This document shows, one piece after another, positions 9,002 to 16,482 of a DNA stretch of 34,872 nucleotides. The DNA is from Actinomadura soli. GTDB taxonomy: Bacteria > Actinomycetota > Actinomycetes > Streptosporangiales > Streptosporangiaceae. Under the pieces are notes generated by a model. That model was given only the letters and a program-made list of their open reading frames with translations. It ran no database searches and was not told the origin of the DNA. Position 1 is the first letter of the stretch; each line of letters begins with the position of its first letter. A program made the position numbers and the translations under genes. Location of the stretch: NCBI RefSeq assembly GCF_005889715.1, contig NZ_VCKW01000066.1, forward strand, positions 1 through 34,872, in the 5' to 3' direction.

Positions 9002-9012
9002 CGGAGTCGGGG

Positions 9013-9768
9013 TTACTCCCTATCGCGGCGGAACACAAGAGTGGTCCGGCCCATCGTGACGCGGGAGCCGTCGACCAGCGTGACCCGCCGGATCGGCTGC
9101 CCGTTCACGAACGAGCCGTTGGTCGACCCTAGATCCACGAGAGCGATTTCGGGACCTTCTACGCGTATCTCGGCATGGTGCCGGGACACTCCGGGGTCGA
9201 CGAGGCGCAGGTCGCAGTCCGTGCCGCGACCCAGCAGGGTCACGGGCGTATTGATCTCATAGGTGCGCTGGGTCGTGTCCGACCCCTCGACGGCCGTCGT
9301 CACCAGAAGCCGCGGATGCCCCCCGAACACTCCCCCGCGCGTCCCCTGCGGGACATCGCTCACCGGCTGGCGGATCTCACCGCCCTCGACCGTCGACCCC
9401 CGGATCACCCCGGACCTGATGCGGAACATGCCCGTGGCGAGATCGCCCGCGTTCTCGAACCGCACGCGCACCGGCCCGACGAAGGAGTACCCCTGCTCCT
9501 TCGCGTATTCGCGCGCGAGGTTCGCCAGCTCCTGGCTCAGGCTGTCGGCGTACACCTGGAGCCGCTGCCCGTCCTGCTGAGAGATCTCGACGACGAAGTC
9601 GTTCGGAACGAGCGTGCGGCCCTGCGCCACGATCGCCGCCCGATCGTCCATCTCGCGCTGCACAGCACTGGCCACCTCGACCGGCTGCAGCTCAGACTTG
9701 AAGGCACGGGCGAAGGCCCCTTCGACCATGCCCTCGAGCCGTCGCTCGAAGCGCTGAATGACGCCCAC
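9013..9768 (-). CDS. fhaA: FHA-domain protein FhaA (DUF3662 plus FHA)
   Basis: A 251-residue cytoplasmic protein with an N-terminal DUF3662-type domain (about 1-120), a linker, and a C-terminal FHA domain (about 168-248) with GRGTDC, VSRHH and STNGS motifs. In mycobacteria FhaA binds phosphorylated wall-synthesis partners of PknB. The GTG at 9768 is chosen as the start: GGGAGG lies five bases upstream and the protein then begins MGVIQRFERRLEG, as homologues do; a GTG two codons earlier (9774) overlaps the same ribosome binding site and is less likely. It is the first gene of the operon, so the promoter should lie in 9769-9896; TACGAT (9797-9802, minus strand) is a weak -10 candidate without a clear -35. 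Confidence 0.94.
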   Translation of the reverse strand: MGVIQRFERRLEGMVEGAFARAFKSELQPVEVASAVQREMDDRAAIVAQGRTLVPNDFVVEISQQDGQRLQVYADSLSQELANLAREYAKEQGYSFVGPVRVRFENAGDLATGMFRIRSGVIRGSTVEGGEIRQPVSDVPQGTRGGVFGGHPRLLVTTAVEGSDTTQRTYEINTPVTLLGRGTDCDLRLVDPGVSRHHAEIRVEGPEIALVDLGSTNGSFVNGQPIRRVTLVDGSRVTMGRTTLVFRRDRE

Positions 9769-9870
9769 GGGCACCTCCCTTCCCCACTGGTAGACGATCG
9801 TATCGGTGTGAAGGTTCGCCTGCCGTATCTGGATACCTAACCACTGCCACCCCCGTGCTAGCCTTTTCAG

Positions 9871-9888
9871 GCACCCGGAATCGGGTGC
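9871..9888. other. Small hairpin just 5' of tRNA-Leu
   Basis: GCACCCG (9871-9877) and CGGGTGC (9882-9888) pair perfectly around GAAT, ending eight bases before the tRNA. It may be a processing or promoter-proximal element; its function is unknown. Confidence 0.5.
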
Positions 9889-9896
9889 GCACCCTA

Positions 9897-9979
9897 GGGC
9901 GGGTGGCGGAACGGCAGACGCGCACGGTTCAGGTCCGTGTGTCCGAAAGGATGTGAGGGTTCAAATCCCTCCTCGCCCA
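9897..9979 (+). tRNA. tRNA-Leu (anticodon CAG)
   Basis: A complete class II tRNA of 83 bases. The acceptor stem pairs GGGCGGG (9897-9903) with CTCGCCC (9972-9978), followed by discriminator A9979. The anticodon stem CACGG/CCGTG encloses TTCAGGT with CAG at 9930-9932, the long variable arm GTCC-GAAA-GGAT is present, and the T arm reads GAGGG-TTCAAAT-CCCTC. No CCA is encoded, so it must be added after transcription. A tRNA-Leu next to fhaA is also seen in M. tuberculosis. Confidence 0.97.
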
Positions 9980-10007
9980 CGAACGATCCGGGAGTGGTGT
10001 GTCGGCG

Positions 10008-10039
10008 GAAGGCGCCGGCGGCCGCTCCTTCGTTGTTTT
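10008..10039 (+). terminator. Probable terminator of tRNA-Leu
   Basis: GAAGG (10008-10012) pairs with CCTTC (10027-10031) around a GC-rich interior, followed by GTTGTTTT. It lies about 28 bases after the tRNA on the same strand. The T run supports a terminator; the outer stem is short. Confidence 0.45.
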
Positions 10040-10052
10040 GCCCGGCGTGCGG

Positions 10053-10080
10053 ACGGGACGTGCTCGTGAGCGCGTCCCGT
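10053..10080. other. Long hairpin in tRNA-APC spacer
   Basis: ACGGGACG (10053-10060) pairs with CGTCCCGT (10073-10080), and the pairing continues through a T-G wobble into GCTC/GAGC, a near-continuous 13-bp stem with a tiny loop. No T tract follows on either strand. It could be a second terminator or a structured leftover; no function is claimed. Confidence 0.5.
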
Positions 10081-10171
10081 GAGGGGGCCTGTGGCCGGGG
10101 CATGTATCTAGTTTTCCCTGCTGGTGGGGCTGTGACCAGTCATCTGCGTCAGTTGGGGGCCTCATAGTGGT

Positions 10172-10198
10172 CCGGCGCCGCGGGGCGGGCGGCGCCGG
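10172..10198 (-). terminator. Hairpin terminator after the 78-residue gene
   Basis: CCGGCGCCGC (10172-10181) and its exact reverse complement (10189-10198) form a 10-bp stem, 15 bases past the stop of the minus-strand gene at 10214. There is no T run, as is common for actinobacterial intrinsic terminators. Confidence 0.55.
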
Positions 10199-10213
10199 TG
10201 TGGGGGTTTGGGG

Positions 10214-10450
10214 TCAGCTGGCGGCCAAACGGCGACGTAGGTGCTCCTTGCCCTGCTCGGCGCCCTTGCGGCTCTCGGCCTGGGCGCGGCGGAACAGGTC
10301 GGCCAGGTCGGAGTCCCCCGCGCGTTCGGCGTCGGCGATGTACGTCTCCAGGCGCAGCGCGTTGCTCAGGCACTGCTCCACGAACCAGATCAGGTTGTAG
10401 TCCATGTCCATCGTGCCGGTGATGCCACCGGTCTCCTGGGTCATGCTCAT
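10214..10450 (-). CDS. Small conserved protein of unknown function, 78 residues
   Basis: A short, mostly alpha-helical, charged cytoplasmic protein. After a Gly/Thr-rich start (about 1-15) it shows two amphipathic helical stretches, around IWFVEQCLSNALRLETYI (20-37) and SDLADLFRRAQAESRKG (46-62), ending in a basic tail. A helical hairpin of this size could form a small bundle, but no named family was recognised. The ATG at 10450 is chosen because AAGGAGG stands six bases upstream; the frame remains open to 10507 without a better site. It lies downstream of the APC permease on the same strand (72 bp gap) and may be co-transcribed with it. Confidence 0.75.
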   Translation of the reverse strand: MSMTQETGGITGTMDMDYNLIWFVEQCLSNALRLETYIADAERAGDSDLADLFRRAQAESRKGAEQGKEHLRRRLAAS

Positions 10451-10522
10451 CGTTTGCCTCCTTCGCTTGGTCGGTGCGCGTCCCCTACCCGAGAGGCCGT
10501 GTCCCATGCTCGGTGCTCGGAT

Positions 10523-11773
10523 TCAGCGGGCTCTGCGGCGTAGCGCGTAGAGGAATGCGCCCGCGGCCAGGACGGCGGCTCCGGAGGTCACGGAGGAGAA
10601 GGGCAGCGCGAGGGCCAGGGCCAGGCAGCCGAGTAGCCCGATGACGGGCACGATGCGGGGTGGACGGCCCTCGGCCGTGGTGAGGGTCCAAGCGGACGCG
10701 TTCGCGATGGCGTAGTACGCCAGGACGCCGAAGGACGAGAAGCCGATGGCGCCGCGGACGTCCAGTGTCGCGGCCAGGATCGCGACGACCGCGCCGATGG
10801 CCAGTTCGGCGCGGTGCGGGACCTTGTGGCGGGGGTGGACGGCGGCCAGGGTGTGCGGGAGGTGGCGGTCGCGGGCCATCGCGAGTGTGGTGCGGGAGAC
10901 GCCCAGGATCAGGGCGAGCAGGGACCCTAGGGCGGCGACGGCGGCCGTTGTTCGGACGGCGGGGGCCAGGGCGGGGTGGCCTGCCTTGTCCACGGCGTCG
11001 GCCAGTGGGGCCGTCGCGGTGCCGAGGGCGGTGGAGCCCAGGATCGTCAGGACGGCGATCGCGACCGCCGCGTAGACGGCGAGGGTGATGCCCAGGGCCA
11101 TGGGGATGGCGCGGGGGATCGTGCGCGCTGGATCGCGGACCTCCTCGCCGAGGGTGGCGATGCGTGCGTACCCGGCGAAGGCGAAGAACAGGAGGCCCGC
11201 TGCTTCCAGGACGCCGGTGGGAGTCGCGTCGGAGGTCAGGTCCAGGCGGGCTGGGTCCGACGTGGTGGAGGTGAGGCAGGCGACCACGACGGCCGTGAGC
11301 CCGGTGAGGACGATCGCGACGATTACGCGGGTGAGCCAGGCGGACTTTCGTACGCCTGCGTAATTGACGGCCGTCAGGAGTAGTACTGCCGCTACTGCGA
11401 TCGCGTGGGGGTGGGCGGGCCAGAGGTAGGAGCCGACGGTGAGGGCCATTGCCGCGCAGGACGCCGTCTTGCCGACCACGAATCCCCAGCCGGCCAGGTA
11501 GCCCCAGAACTCGCCCAGGCGTTCGCGGCCGTAGACGTAGGTTCCGCCGGACGCGGGGTAGCGGGCGGCCAGCCGTGCTGAGGACGTCGCGTTGCAATAG
11601 GCGACGACGGCGGCCACGCCCAGGCCGAGCAGCAATCCTGAACCGGCCGACCGCGACGCGGGGGGCAGCGCGGCGAAGATGCCCGCGCCGATCATCGACC
11701 CGAGGCCGATGACGACCGCGTCGAACACGCCTAGGCGGCGCTGTAACCGGTCGCCGGACGGTGGGTTGCTCAT
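10523..11773 (-). CDS. APC-family amino-acid permease
   Basis: A 416-residue polytopic membrane protein of the amino acid-polyamine-organocation (APC) superfamily. The first helix holds the substrate/ion-binding turn GLGSMIGAGIF (about 23-33), and further hydrophobic segments run to the end with LFFAFAGYARIATLGEEVRDP, the usual helix 6 and loop motif with Glu that follows. The substrate is probably an amino acid or amine, but it cannot be fixed from sequence. The ATG at 11773 is preceded by GAGGAG seven bases upstream. The reading frame is open far beyond this start because of antisense coding bias over the opposite-strand genes; that extension is not part of the protein. Confidence 0.9.
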   Translation of the reverse strand: MSNPPSGDRLQRRLGVFDAVVIGLGSMIGAGIFAALPPASRSAGSGLLLGLGVAAVVAYCNATSSARLAARYPASGGTYVYGRERLGEFWGYLAGWGFVVGKTASCAAMALTVGSYLWPAHPHAIAVAAVLLLTAVNYAGVRKSAWLTRVIVAIVLTGLTAVVVACLTSTTSDPARLDLTSDATPTGVLEAAGLLFFAFAGYARIATLGEEVRDPARTIPRAIPMALGITLAVYAAVAIAVLTILGSTALGTATAPLADAVDKAGHPALAPAVRTTAAVAALGSLLALILGVSRTTLAMARDRHLPHTLAAVHPRHKVPHRAELAIGAVVAILAATLDVRGAIGFSSFGVLAYYAIANASAWTLTTAEGRPPRIVPVIGLLGCLALALALPFSSVTSGAAVLAAGAFLYALRRRAR

Positions 11774-12025
11774 CGCGCACTCCTCGGCGCTGTCGTTGGT
11801 CGTTCGTGGAGGGGTGTGCCCTGTGTTCGTGAGGGGAAGGCGTGGCCTGATCTTCGGGACGCCTGTCGAGAAGATGAACATGTCATATCCCGAGCCCCGG
11901 TGCCTCGGGGACGAGGGCGAGATCAGAGCGGTGTACAGGTCGGGCGCAACCGGGTGGGGTGCGGTGGGGTTCAGGTGGGCGAGGCGCGTCCGGAATGGGC
12001 GCGCTCGCCTATGAGAGGGGTCTTC

Positions 12026-12832
12026 ATGGATCTGCAACTCGCCGGCCGCGTCGCGGTCGTCACCGGGGCGTCGAAGGGGATCGGGCTCGCCGTCACGCGG
12101 ACGCTGCTGGACGAGGGCGCCCGCGTGGTCGCGGTGTCCAGGAAATCGGGCCCGGAGCTGGACGCGCTCGCCGGGCCTGACCTGCTGCACGTGCCCGCCG
12201 ACCTCATGGAGCCGGACGTCCCGGCACGGGTGGTCGAGCGGGCGGTGGAGGCGTTCGGCGGGCTTGACGTCCTGGTCAACAACGCGGGCGGCCCGCCGCC
12301 TGGCGCGAGCCTGCCGCGGTTCGGCTTCATGACCCTGACGGACGACGACTGGCGCGACATGGTCGAGTTCAACGTGCACGCCGTTGTCCGGACGCTGCGG
12401 GCCGCGCTTCCGCATCTGCTGAAGAGCGACGCGGCGTCGGTGGTGAACGTCTCGTCGGGGAACGCGCGCCGTCCCGGGCCGATGAACTACGACTACAACG
12501 CGGCGAAGGCGGCTTTGACCAACCTGGCGAAGGGGCTGTCGGAGGAGTACGGGCCGCAGGGCGTCCGGGTCAACACGGTGTCGCCCGGCCCGGTCCGGAC
12601 GGCGTGGTGGACGGACGAGGGCGGCGCGGCCGACATCATCGCCGGGGCGACCGGGTCCGACCGGGAGGCGGTGCTGGACGGGGTCGCCGCCGAGATGATG
12701 AACCTCACGACCGGCCGTCTCGCCACGCCGCAGGAGGTCGCGGACGTGGTCGCGCTGCTGGCGTCGCCTCGTTCGGCGAGCACGACGGGCGCGGACTTCG
12801 CCGTCGACTCGGGCTTCCTGAAGGAGATCTGA
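12026..12832 (+). CDS. SDR-family NAD(P)-dependent oxidoreductase
   Basis: A 268-residue classical short-chain dehydrogenase/reductase. The Rossmann motif TGASKGIG is at 13-20, NNAG at 85-88, the catalytic Ser at 143 or 144 and the Tyr157-x3-Lys161 pair are all in place, and PGPVRT follows as expected. It reduces or oxidises a carbonyl/alcohol pair on an unknown small substrate with NAD(P)(H). The ATG at 12026 is preceded by AGAGGGG at five bases. It is first of three redox genes on the plus strand and is divergent from the permease; the 252-bp divergent spacer has an AT-richer patch near 11871-11891 that may hold promoters, but none is clear. Confidence 0.92.
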   Translation: MDLQLAGRVAVVTGASKGIGLAVTRTLLDEGARVVAVSRKSGPELDALAGPDLLHVPADLMEPDVPARVVERAVEAFGGLDVLVNNAGGPPPGASLPRFGFMTLTDDDWRDMVEFNVHAVVRTLRAALPHLLKSDAASVVNVSSGNARRPGPMNYDYNAAKAALTNLAKGLSEEYGPQGVRVNTVSPGPVRTAWWTDEGGAADIIAGATGSDREAVLDGVAAEMMNLTTGRLATPQEVADVVALLASPRSASTTGADFAVDSGFLKEI

Positions 12833-12868
12833 GGTATAAGCGGGGCTGCTAGGTGGTAGAAGAAGTAT

Positions 12869-12930
12869 CTCTTGGACTTCTGGGGTTGGTCGTCCCAGGA
12901 TGGGAGGTGAACAGGGAGAACGTCCAAGAG
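12869..12930 (+). promoter_or_regulatory. 5'-UTR hairpin overlapping the ribosome binding site of the FAD oxidase gene
   Basis: CTCTTGGAC (12869-12877) is the exact reverse complement of GTCCAAGAG (12922-12930). The right arm runs into AAGAGGGGG, the ribosome binding site of the gene starting at 12941. A second hairpin, CTGGG/CCCAG (about 12880-12898), lies inside. If the long stem forms, it would cover part of the ribosome binding site, so translational control is possible. No known riboswitch class was recognised. Confidence 0.5.
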
Positions 12931-12940
12931 GGGGCATCCG

Positions 12941-14329
12941 GTGGGTGTGCACGAGGGGCTGGCCGCCAAGGTCGGCGGGCCTGTCTTCGAGCCCGGCGAC
13001 GAAGGCTACGACGATGAGCGGACCGGGTTCCAGACGGCCGATCCGCACCGTCCCGGCGTGATCGTCGGCGCGGTGGGCGCGGAGGATGTGCGCGCCGCCG
13101 TCGAGTACGCGGCGGCGCGCGGGCTGCCCGTGGCCGTGCAGAACACCGGTCACGGGCTGCCGCTCGCCGCGGCCGGGGGGCTGCTGATCAGCACTCGGCG
13201 GATGACCGGGCTGCGCATCGACCCCGAGGCCCGGACGGCGTGGATCGAGGCAGGTGTGCGCTGGGGGCAGGTGATTCCGGAGGCGGCGGAGCACGGGCTG
13301 GCGCCGCTGTCGGGGTCGTCGCCCGGCGTCGGGGCCGTTTCCTATGTACTCGGTGGCGGGGCCGGATTGCTGACGCGGCGGTACGGGTATGCGGCCGACC
13401 ACGTCCGGGTGATCGAGGTCGTCACGGCGGACGGCCGGCTTCGGCGCGTCACGCCGGGGTCCGAGCTGTTCTGGGCGCTGCTCGGCGGGCGGGCCAACTT
13501 CGGTGTCGTGACGGGGCTGGAGATCGGGCTGGTGCCGGTCACGCGCCTTTACGGGGGCGGGCTGTACTTCGACACCGAGCACGTCGCGGACGTCCTGGAG
13601 GCGTGGCGGGCCTGGTCGGCGACCGTGCCGGACGAGATGACCTCGTCGATCGCGCTGATGCCCGTGCCGGACGTCCCGGCCTTTCCGGAGCCGCTGCGCG
13701 GACGGCATGTCGCCCATGTCCGTATCGCCTACCTGGGGGACGACGGGGAGCGGCTCATCGCCCCGCTGCGCGCCGTCGCGCCCCGGCTGATCGACACCGT
13801 GGGCGAGATGCCGTACACCGAGTCCGGGACGATCCATAACGAACCGCCCGTTCCGATGGCGTACCACGCGACGAACTTCGCGTTCGGGGAGCTCGGCGGG
13901 GAGACGACCCGGGAGCTGCTCGACCTGGTCGGGCCCGGTGCGCCCGACACGGCGATCGTTGAGATCCGGCAGCTGGGCGGGGCCATGGCGCGGCGGCCGT
14001 CCGTCCCCAACGCGGTCGGGAACCGGGATGCGGAGTATGTGGTGGGCGTGCTGTCGAGGCTGGGGCCGGGGGCGGCGGAAGGCGTCGCCGTCCTGCACGG
14101 GCGGGTCGCGGACGCGCTGGAGAAGAAGTCGTCAGGGCGGCTCCTCAACTTCCTCTTCGGCGCGAACGCGACCCCTGAGCAGGTGCGGGCGTCCTACGAG
14201 CCCGAGGTGTACCGGCGGCTGGCGGCGTTGAAGGCCGAGTACGACCCGTCCAACCTGTTCCGGCTGAACCACAACATTCCGCCTGCCGCCCGGCCCGCCC
14301 GGACGGCCGAGGGCCGACGTGGGGAGTGA
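12941..14329 (+). CDS. FAD-linked oxidase, berberine-bridge-enzyme type
   Basis: A 462-residue flavoprotein of the PCMH/BBE family, which oxidises alcohols, sugars or secondary metabolites with FAD and O2. The FAD-binding PCMH domain (about 36-205) has NTGHGLP with His71 placed for covalent FAD attachment, and the GVGAVSYVLGGGAGLLTRRYG stretch typical of the fold. The second covalent anchor, a Cys found in bicovalent members, is absent: the site reads SSPGVG. The C-terminal BBE segment is clear (YDPSNLFRLNHNI, about 433-445). There is no signal peptide. The GTG start has AGAGGGGG six bases upstream and is preceded by the hairpin at 12869-12930. The substrate is unknown. Confidence 0.92.
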   Translation: MGVHEGLAAKVGGPVFEPGDEGYDDERTGFQTADPHRPGVIVGAVGAEDVRAAVEYAAARGLPVAVQNTGHGLPLAAAGGLLISTRRMTGLRIDPEARTAWIEAGVRWGQVIPEAAEHGLAPLSGSSPGVGAVSYVLGGGAGLLTRRYGYAADHVRVIEVVTADGRLRRVTPGSELFWALLGGRANFGVVTGLEIGLVPVTRLYGGGLYFDTEHVADVLEAWRAWSATVPDEMTSSIALMPVPDVPAFPEPLRGRHVAHVRIAYLGDDGERLIAPLRAVAPRLIDTVGEMPYTESGTIHNEPPVPMAYHATNFAFGELGGETTRELLDLVGPGAPDTAIVEIRQLGGAMARRPSVPNAVGNRDAEYVVGVLSRLGPGAAEGVAVLHGRVADALEKKSSGRLLNFLFGANATPEQVRASYEPEVYRRLAALKAEYDPSNLFRLNHNIPPAARPARTAEGRRGE

Positions 14330-14454
14330 TCCAGTCGCGGGGGTCGCGTAGATCTTTCGCTCGAACGCGTTCTGTCCGTCTGACGGCCGGAATGTCACAA
14401 ATTCGGGCGGCGCCTTGGTCTCCAGGGCAGAACCCACGAGGAAGGGGAAAGATC

Positions 14455-15384
14455 ATGCGAGTCTTCGTCACCGGGGCGACCGGAGCGCTCGGACGGCACC
14501 TGGTTCCCATGCTGGTCGACGCGGGCCACGAGGTCACGGCCACCACGCGGTCGTCCGGCAAGACCGGGGGGCTGCGCGCGGCGGGCGCCGAGCCGGTGAT
14601 CCTCGACGGGCTCGACCGCGAGGCCGTGATCGAGGCCGTGGTCGCCGCGCAGCCGGACGTCATCGTCCACCAGATGACCGCGCTGGCGGACATGAAGAGC
14701 CTTCGCAACATGGACAAGACGTTCGCCGCCACCAACGAGCTCCGGACCCGCGGCACCGACAACCTGCTGGCCGCCGCGAAGCGCGCGGGCACCCGCCGGG
14801 TCGTCGCGCAGGGCCACATCGGCGCGACCGCGCGGACCGGCGGCCCGGTGAAGACCGAGGACGACGCGCTCGCCCCGGACGCCCCGTCCCGGACGTCGGC
14901 GCGGTCGATGGCGGCGATCAAGTACATGGACGAGGCCGTCACGGCGGGGGCGCCGGAGGGGATCGTGCTGAGCTACGGCAACTTCTACGGGCCGGGCGCC
15001 TCGGAGATGCTGCTGGAGGCGGTACGGAAGCGGCAGGTGCCGGTGGTCGGCGGCGGGACCGGGATCTGGTCGTTCATCGAGACCACCGACGCCGCCGCCG
15101 CGACGTTCGCCGCGATCGAGCGCGGCGCGCCCGGCGTCTACAACGTCGTGGACAGCGACCCGGCGCCGGTCTCGGAATGGCTGCCGTACCTGGCGGACAT
15201 CCTGGGCGCTAAGCCCCCGCTGCGCGTGCCCACCTGGCTGGGCAAGCTGCTCGCCGGAGGCTTCATCGTCGCGCAGATGACCGAATGGCGCGGGTCGTCC
15301 AATGAGAAGGCGCGGAAGGAACTCGGCTGGGAGCCGCGGTACGCGAGCTGGCGTGACGGCTTCCCCGTCTGGGCCGACCGATAA
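14455..15384 (+). CDS. NAD-dependent epimerase/dehydratase-like extended SDR
   Basis: A 309-residue protein of the extended SDR class. The nucleotide-binding motif VTGATGALG is at 5-13, and the C-terminal half has the YGPGA and YNVVD signatures of epimerase-like members. At the usual Tyr-x3-Lys active site the sequence reads MAAIK: Lys156 is kept but Met152 stands where Tyr is expected, so standard SDR catalysis is doubtful unless another residue takes over; a Tyr (157) directly follows the Lys. The ATG at 14455 follows GGAAGGGG by about eight bases; the frame is open upstream without a better start. It lies 125 bp after the FAD oxidase and may be a separate transcript. Confidence 0.88.
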   Translation: MRVFVTGATGALGRHLVPMLVDAGHEVTATTRSSGKTGGLRAAGAEPVILDGLDREAVIEAVVAAQPDVIVHQMTALADMKSLRNMDKTFAATNELRTRGTDNLLAAAKRAGTRRVVAQGHIGATARTGGPVKTEDDALAPDAPSRTSARSMAAIKYMDEAVTAGAPEGIVLSYGNFYGPGASEMLLEAVRKRQVPVVGGGTGIWSFIETTDAAAATFAAIERGAPGVYNVVDSDPAPVSEWLPYLADILGAKPPLRVPTWLGKLLAGGFIVAQMTEWRGSSNEKARKELGWEPRYASWRDGFPVWADR

Positions 15385-15394
15385 TGCGGGCGCG

Positions 15395-15434
15395 AGCGCG
15401 CTGCCGCCTGTGGAAAGCGGGCGCGGCGCGCTTT
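15395..15434 (+). terminator. Probable terminator after the extended SDR gene
   Basis: AGCGCGC (15395-15401) pairs with GCGCGCT (15426-15432), the stem extends inward with a wobble and two mismatches, and TT follows. It lies 10 bases after the stop codon. Confidence 0.45.
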
Positions 15435-15550
15435 CGGCTTTCATGATCTTCGGCACCGCGATGGTCCTAGGGTGGCCTGATGAGTCGTGGTCCCCTTTCG
15501 CTTCGATCGGCGCGGGCGGTTCTCAGCCCTTCGCAGAGTCGCCGTCGCTC

Positions 15551-16126
15551 ATGAACACCCGGACCTGGTCGGCGCTCCTCGCCGTCGTGGCTCTCACGGT
15601 CGGCGGTACGGCATGGCGGCAGTCGTGGCGCGTGTGGCCGCCCGCTCCGCACGTCGACCGGCACGTCTCCGATGCCGCGCTGCCGGTGATCGACCGCTAC
15701 CTGGAGGCTGGCCACGCGGTGGTCTGGCCGACCTCGATGCCCGCGCGGCTGCGTCCGCGCTGGTTCTGCGCCGAGGAGCCGATCGAGACCGTCCGGCGCG
15801 GCTCCCAGGTGCGCGTGTCGCTGGAGGCCGCGTGCAACGACTACGCCCGCGACGGCGGACGCCTGCTGACCCATGCCGGAACACGGACTCCACTGCTGGT
15901 GACGCTGGACCGCAAGGGTGCCGCCCTGGTCGTGCGGGACGTGGCCGAGCCGGTTGACGGCGCGGGGTTCCGTCCGTCCCTGGAGCGGATGTTCTCCGCC
16001 CGCGGCCTTGCCGAGTTCGACCGGCGCGAGCGCCGGGGCCAGGGCATGGACGCACCGGACGCCGAAGCCGCCCGCGCGTTCGGCCTGCCCGCCGGGACCA
16101 AGCCCCAGCAGTACCAAGGCCAGTAG
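15551..16126 (+). CDS. Membrane-anchored or secreted protein of unknown function
   Basis: A 191-residue protein with an N-terminal hydrophobic segment (about 5-21, SALLAVVALTVGG) that acts as signal peptide or anchor; no clear cleavage site follows, so an anchored form with the rest outside is likely. Two Cys (about 73 and 95) could form a disulfide. The C-terminal part is charged and ends in a Gln-rich tail. No family was recognised. The ATG at 15551 is chosen because the hydrophobic segment follows at once; its ribosome binding site is poor and the frame is open upstream, so the start is uncertain. G/C codon bias supports this frame over the overlapping ones. Confidence 0.65.
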   Translation: MNTRTWSALLAVVALTVGGTAWRQSWRVWPPAPHVDRHVSDAALPVIDRYLEAGHAVVWPTSMPARLRPRWFCAEEPIETVRRGSQVRVSLEAACNDYARDGGRLLTHAGTRTPLLVTLDRKGAALVVRDVAEPVDGAGFRPSLERMFSARGLAEFDRRERRGQGMDAPDAEAARAFGLPAGTKPQQYQGQ

Positions 16127-16329
16127 GGCTGCCGCCGACCCTGAAGCGCGACGGCCGACCCCCGAGACCCAATAACGCGAATGGGCGGCTCGTGTGCTTG
16201 CGATGGCATGTTCGGTGACGCCGAATTCCCAGGGGTGAAGGCGGCGGAGTGCGGTGTAAAACGCCTGGTCTTCGGGCTTTAGGCAGTGGTGGTGGCGGCT
16301 TCGGGAAGGCGCGTGCATTCGGGGCGTCC

Positions 16330-16339
16330 TGAAATTTCA
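16330..16339. promoter_or_regulatory. Palindrome TGAAATTTCA upstream of the protease
   Basis: A perfect 10-bp palindrome in an AT-richer island, followed 11 bases later by a half-site TGAAAT (16350-16355). It may be an operator for the secreted protease gene. Confidence 0.3.
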
Positions 16340-16443
16340 ATCGCACGGTGAAATCTGGTTGTCGACACCGCATCGAAGTACGTTGCTGCCACACGACGCC
16401 TTTACCACCAGGCTCGTGGTCCCCCGCCAACCCCCGAGAGAAG

Positions 16444-16465
16444 CCGCCGACAAGGTGGTCGGCGG
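16444..16465 (+). other. Leader hairpin just before the protease ribosome binding site
   Basis: CCGCCGAC (16444-16451) and GTCGGCGG (16458-16465) form a perfect 8-bp stem with a 6-base loop, ending a few bases before AGAGGTGG. It may stabilise the mRNA or modulate translation. Confidence 0.4.
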
Positions 16466-16482
16466 TGAGAGGTGGAACCAGA

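Larger units (their letters stand above)
16127..16482. other. Non-coding spacer before the protease gene
   Basis: This 356-bp stretch holds no supported gene. It is less GC-rich around 16329-16355, where promoter elements of the protease may lie, and contains the palindrome at 16330 and the hairpin at 16444 listed separately. The part 16205-16300 has the look of a dispersed intergenic sequence, but that is a guess. Confidence 0.5.

Noticed and set aside
9937..10167. Short frames around and after the tRNA-Leu
   Set aside because: They overlap the tRNA and its hairpins and have no start signals.
11774..14098. A 775-codon upstream extension of the APC permease frame on the minus strand
   Set aside because: It runs antisense to the SDR and FAD oxidase genes and lacks family similarity; GAGGAG and the ATG at 11773 mark the true start.
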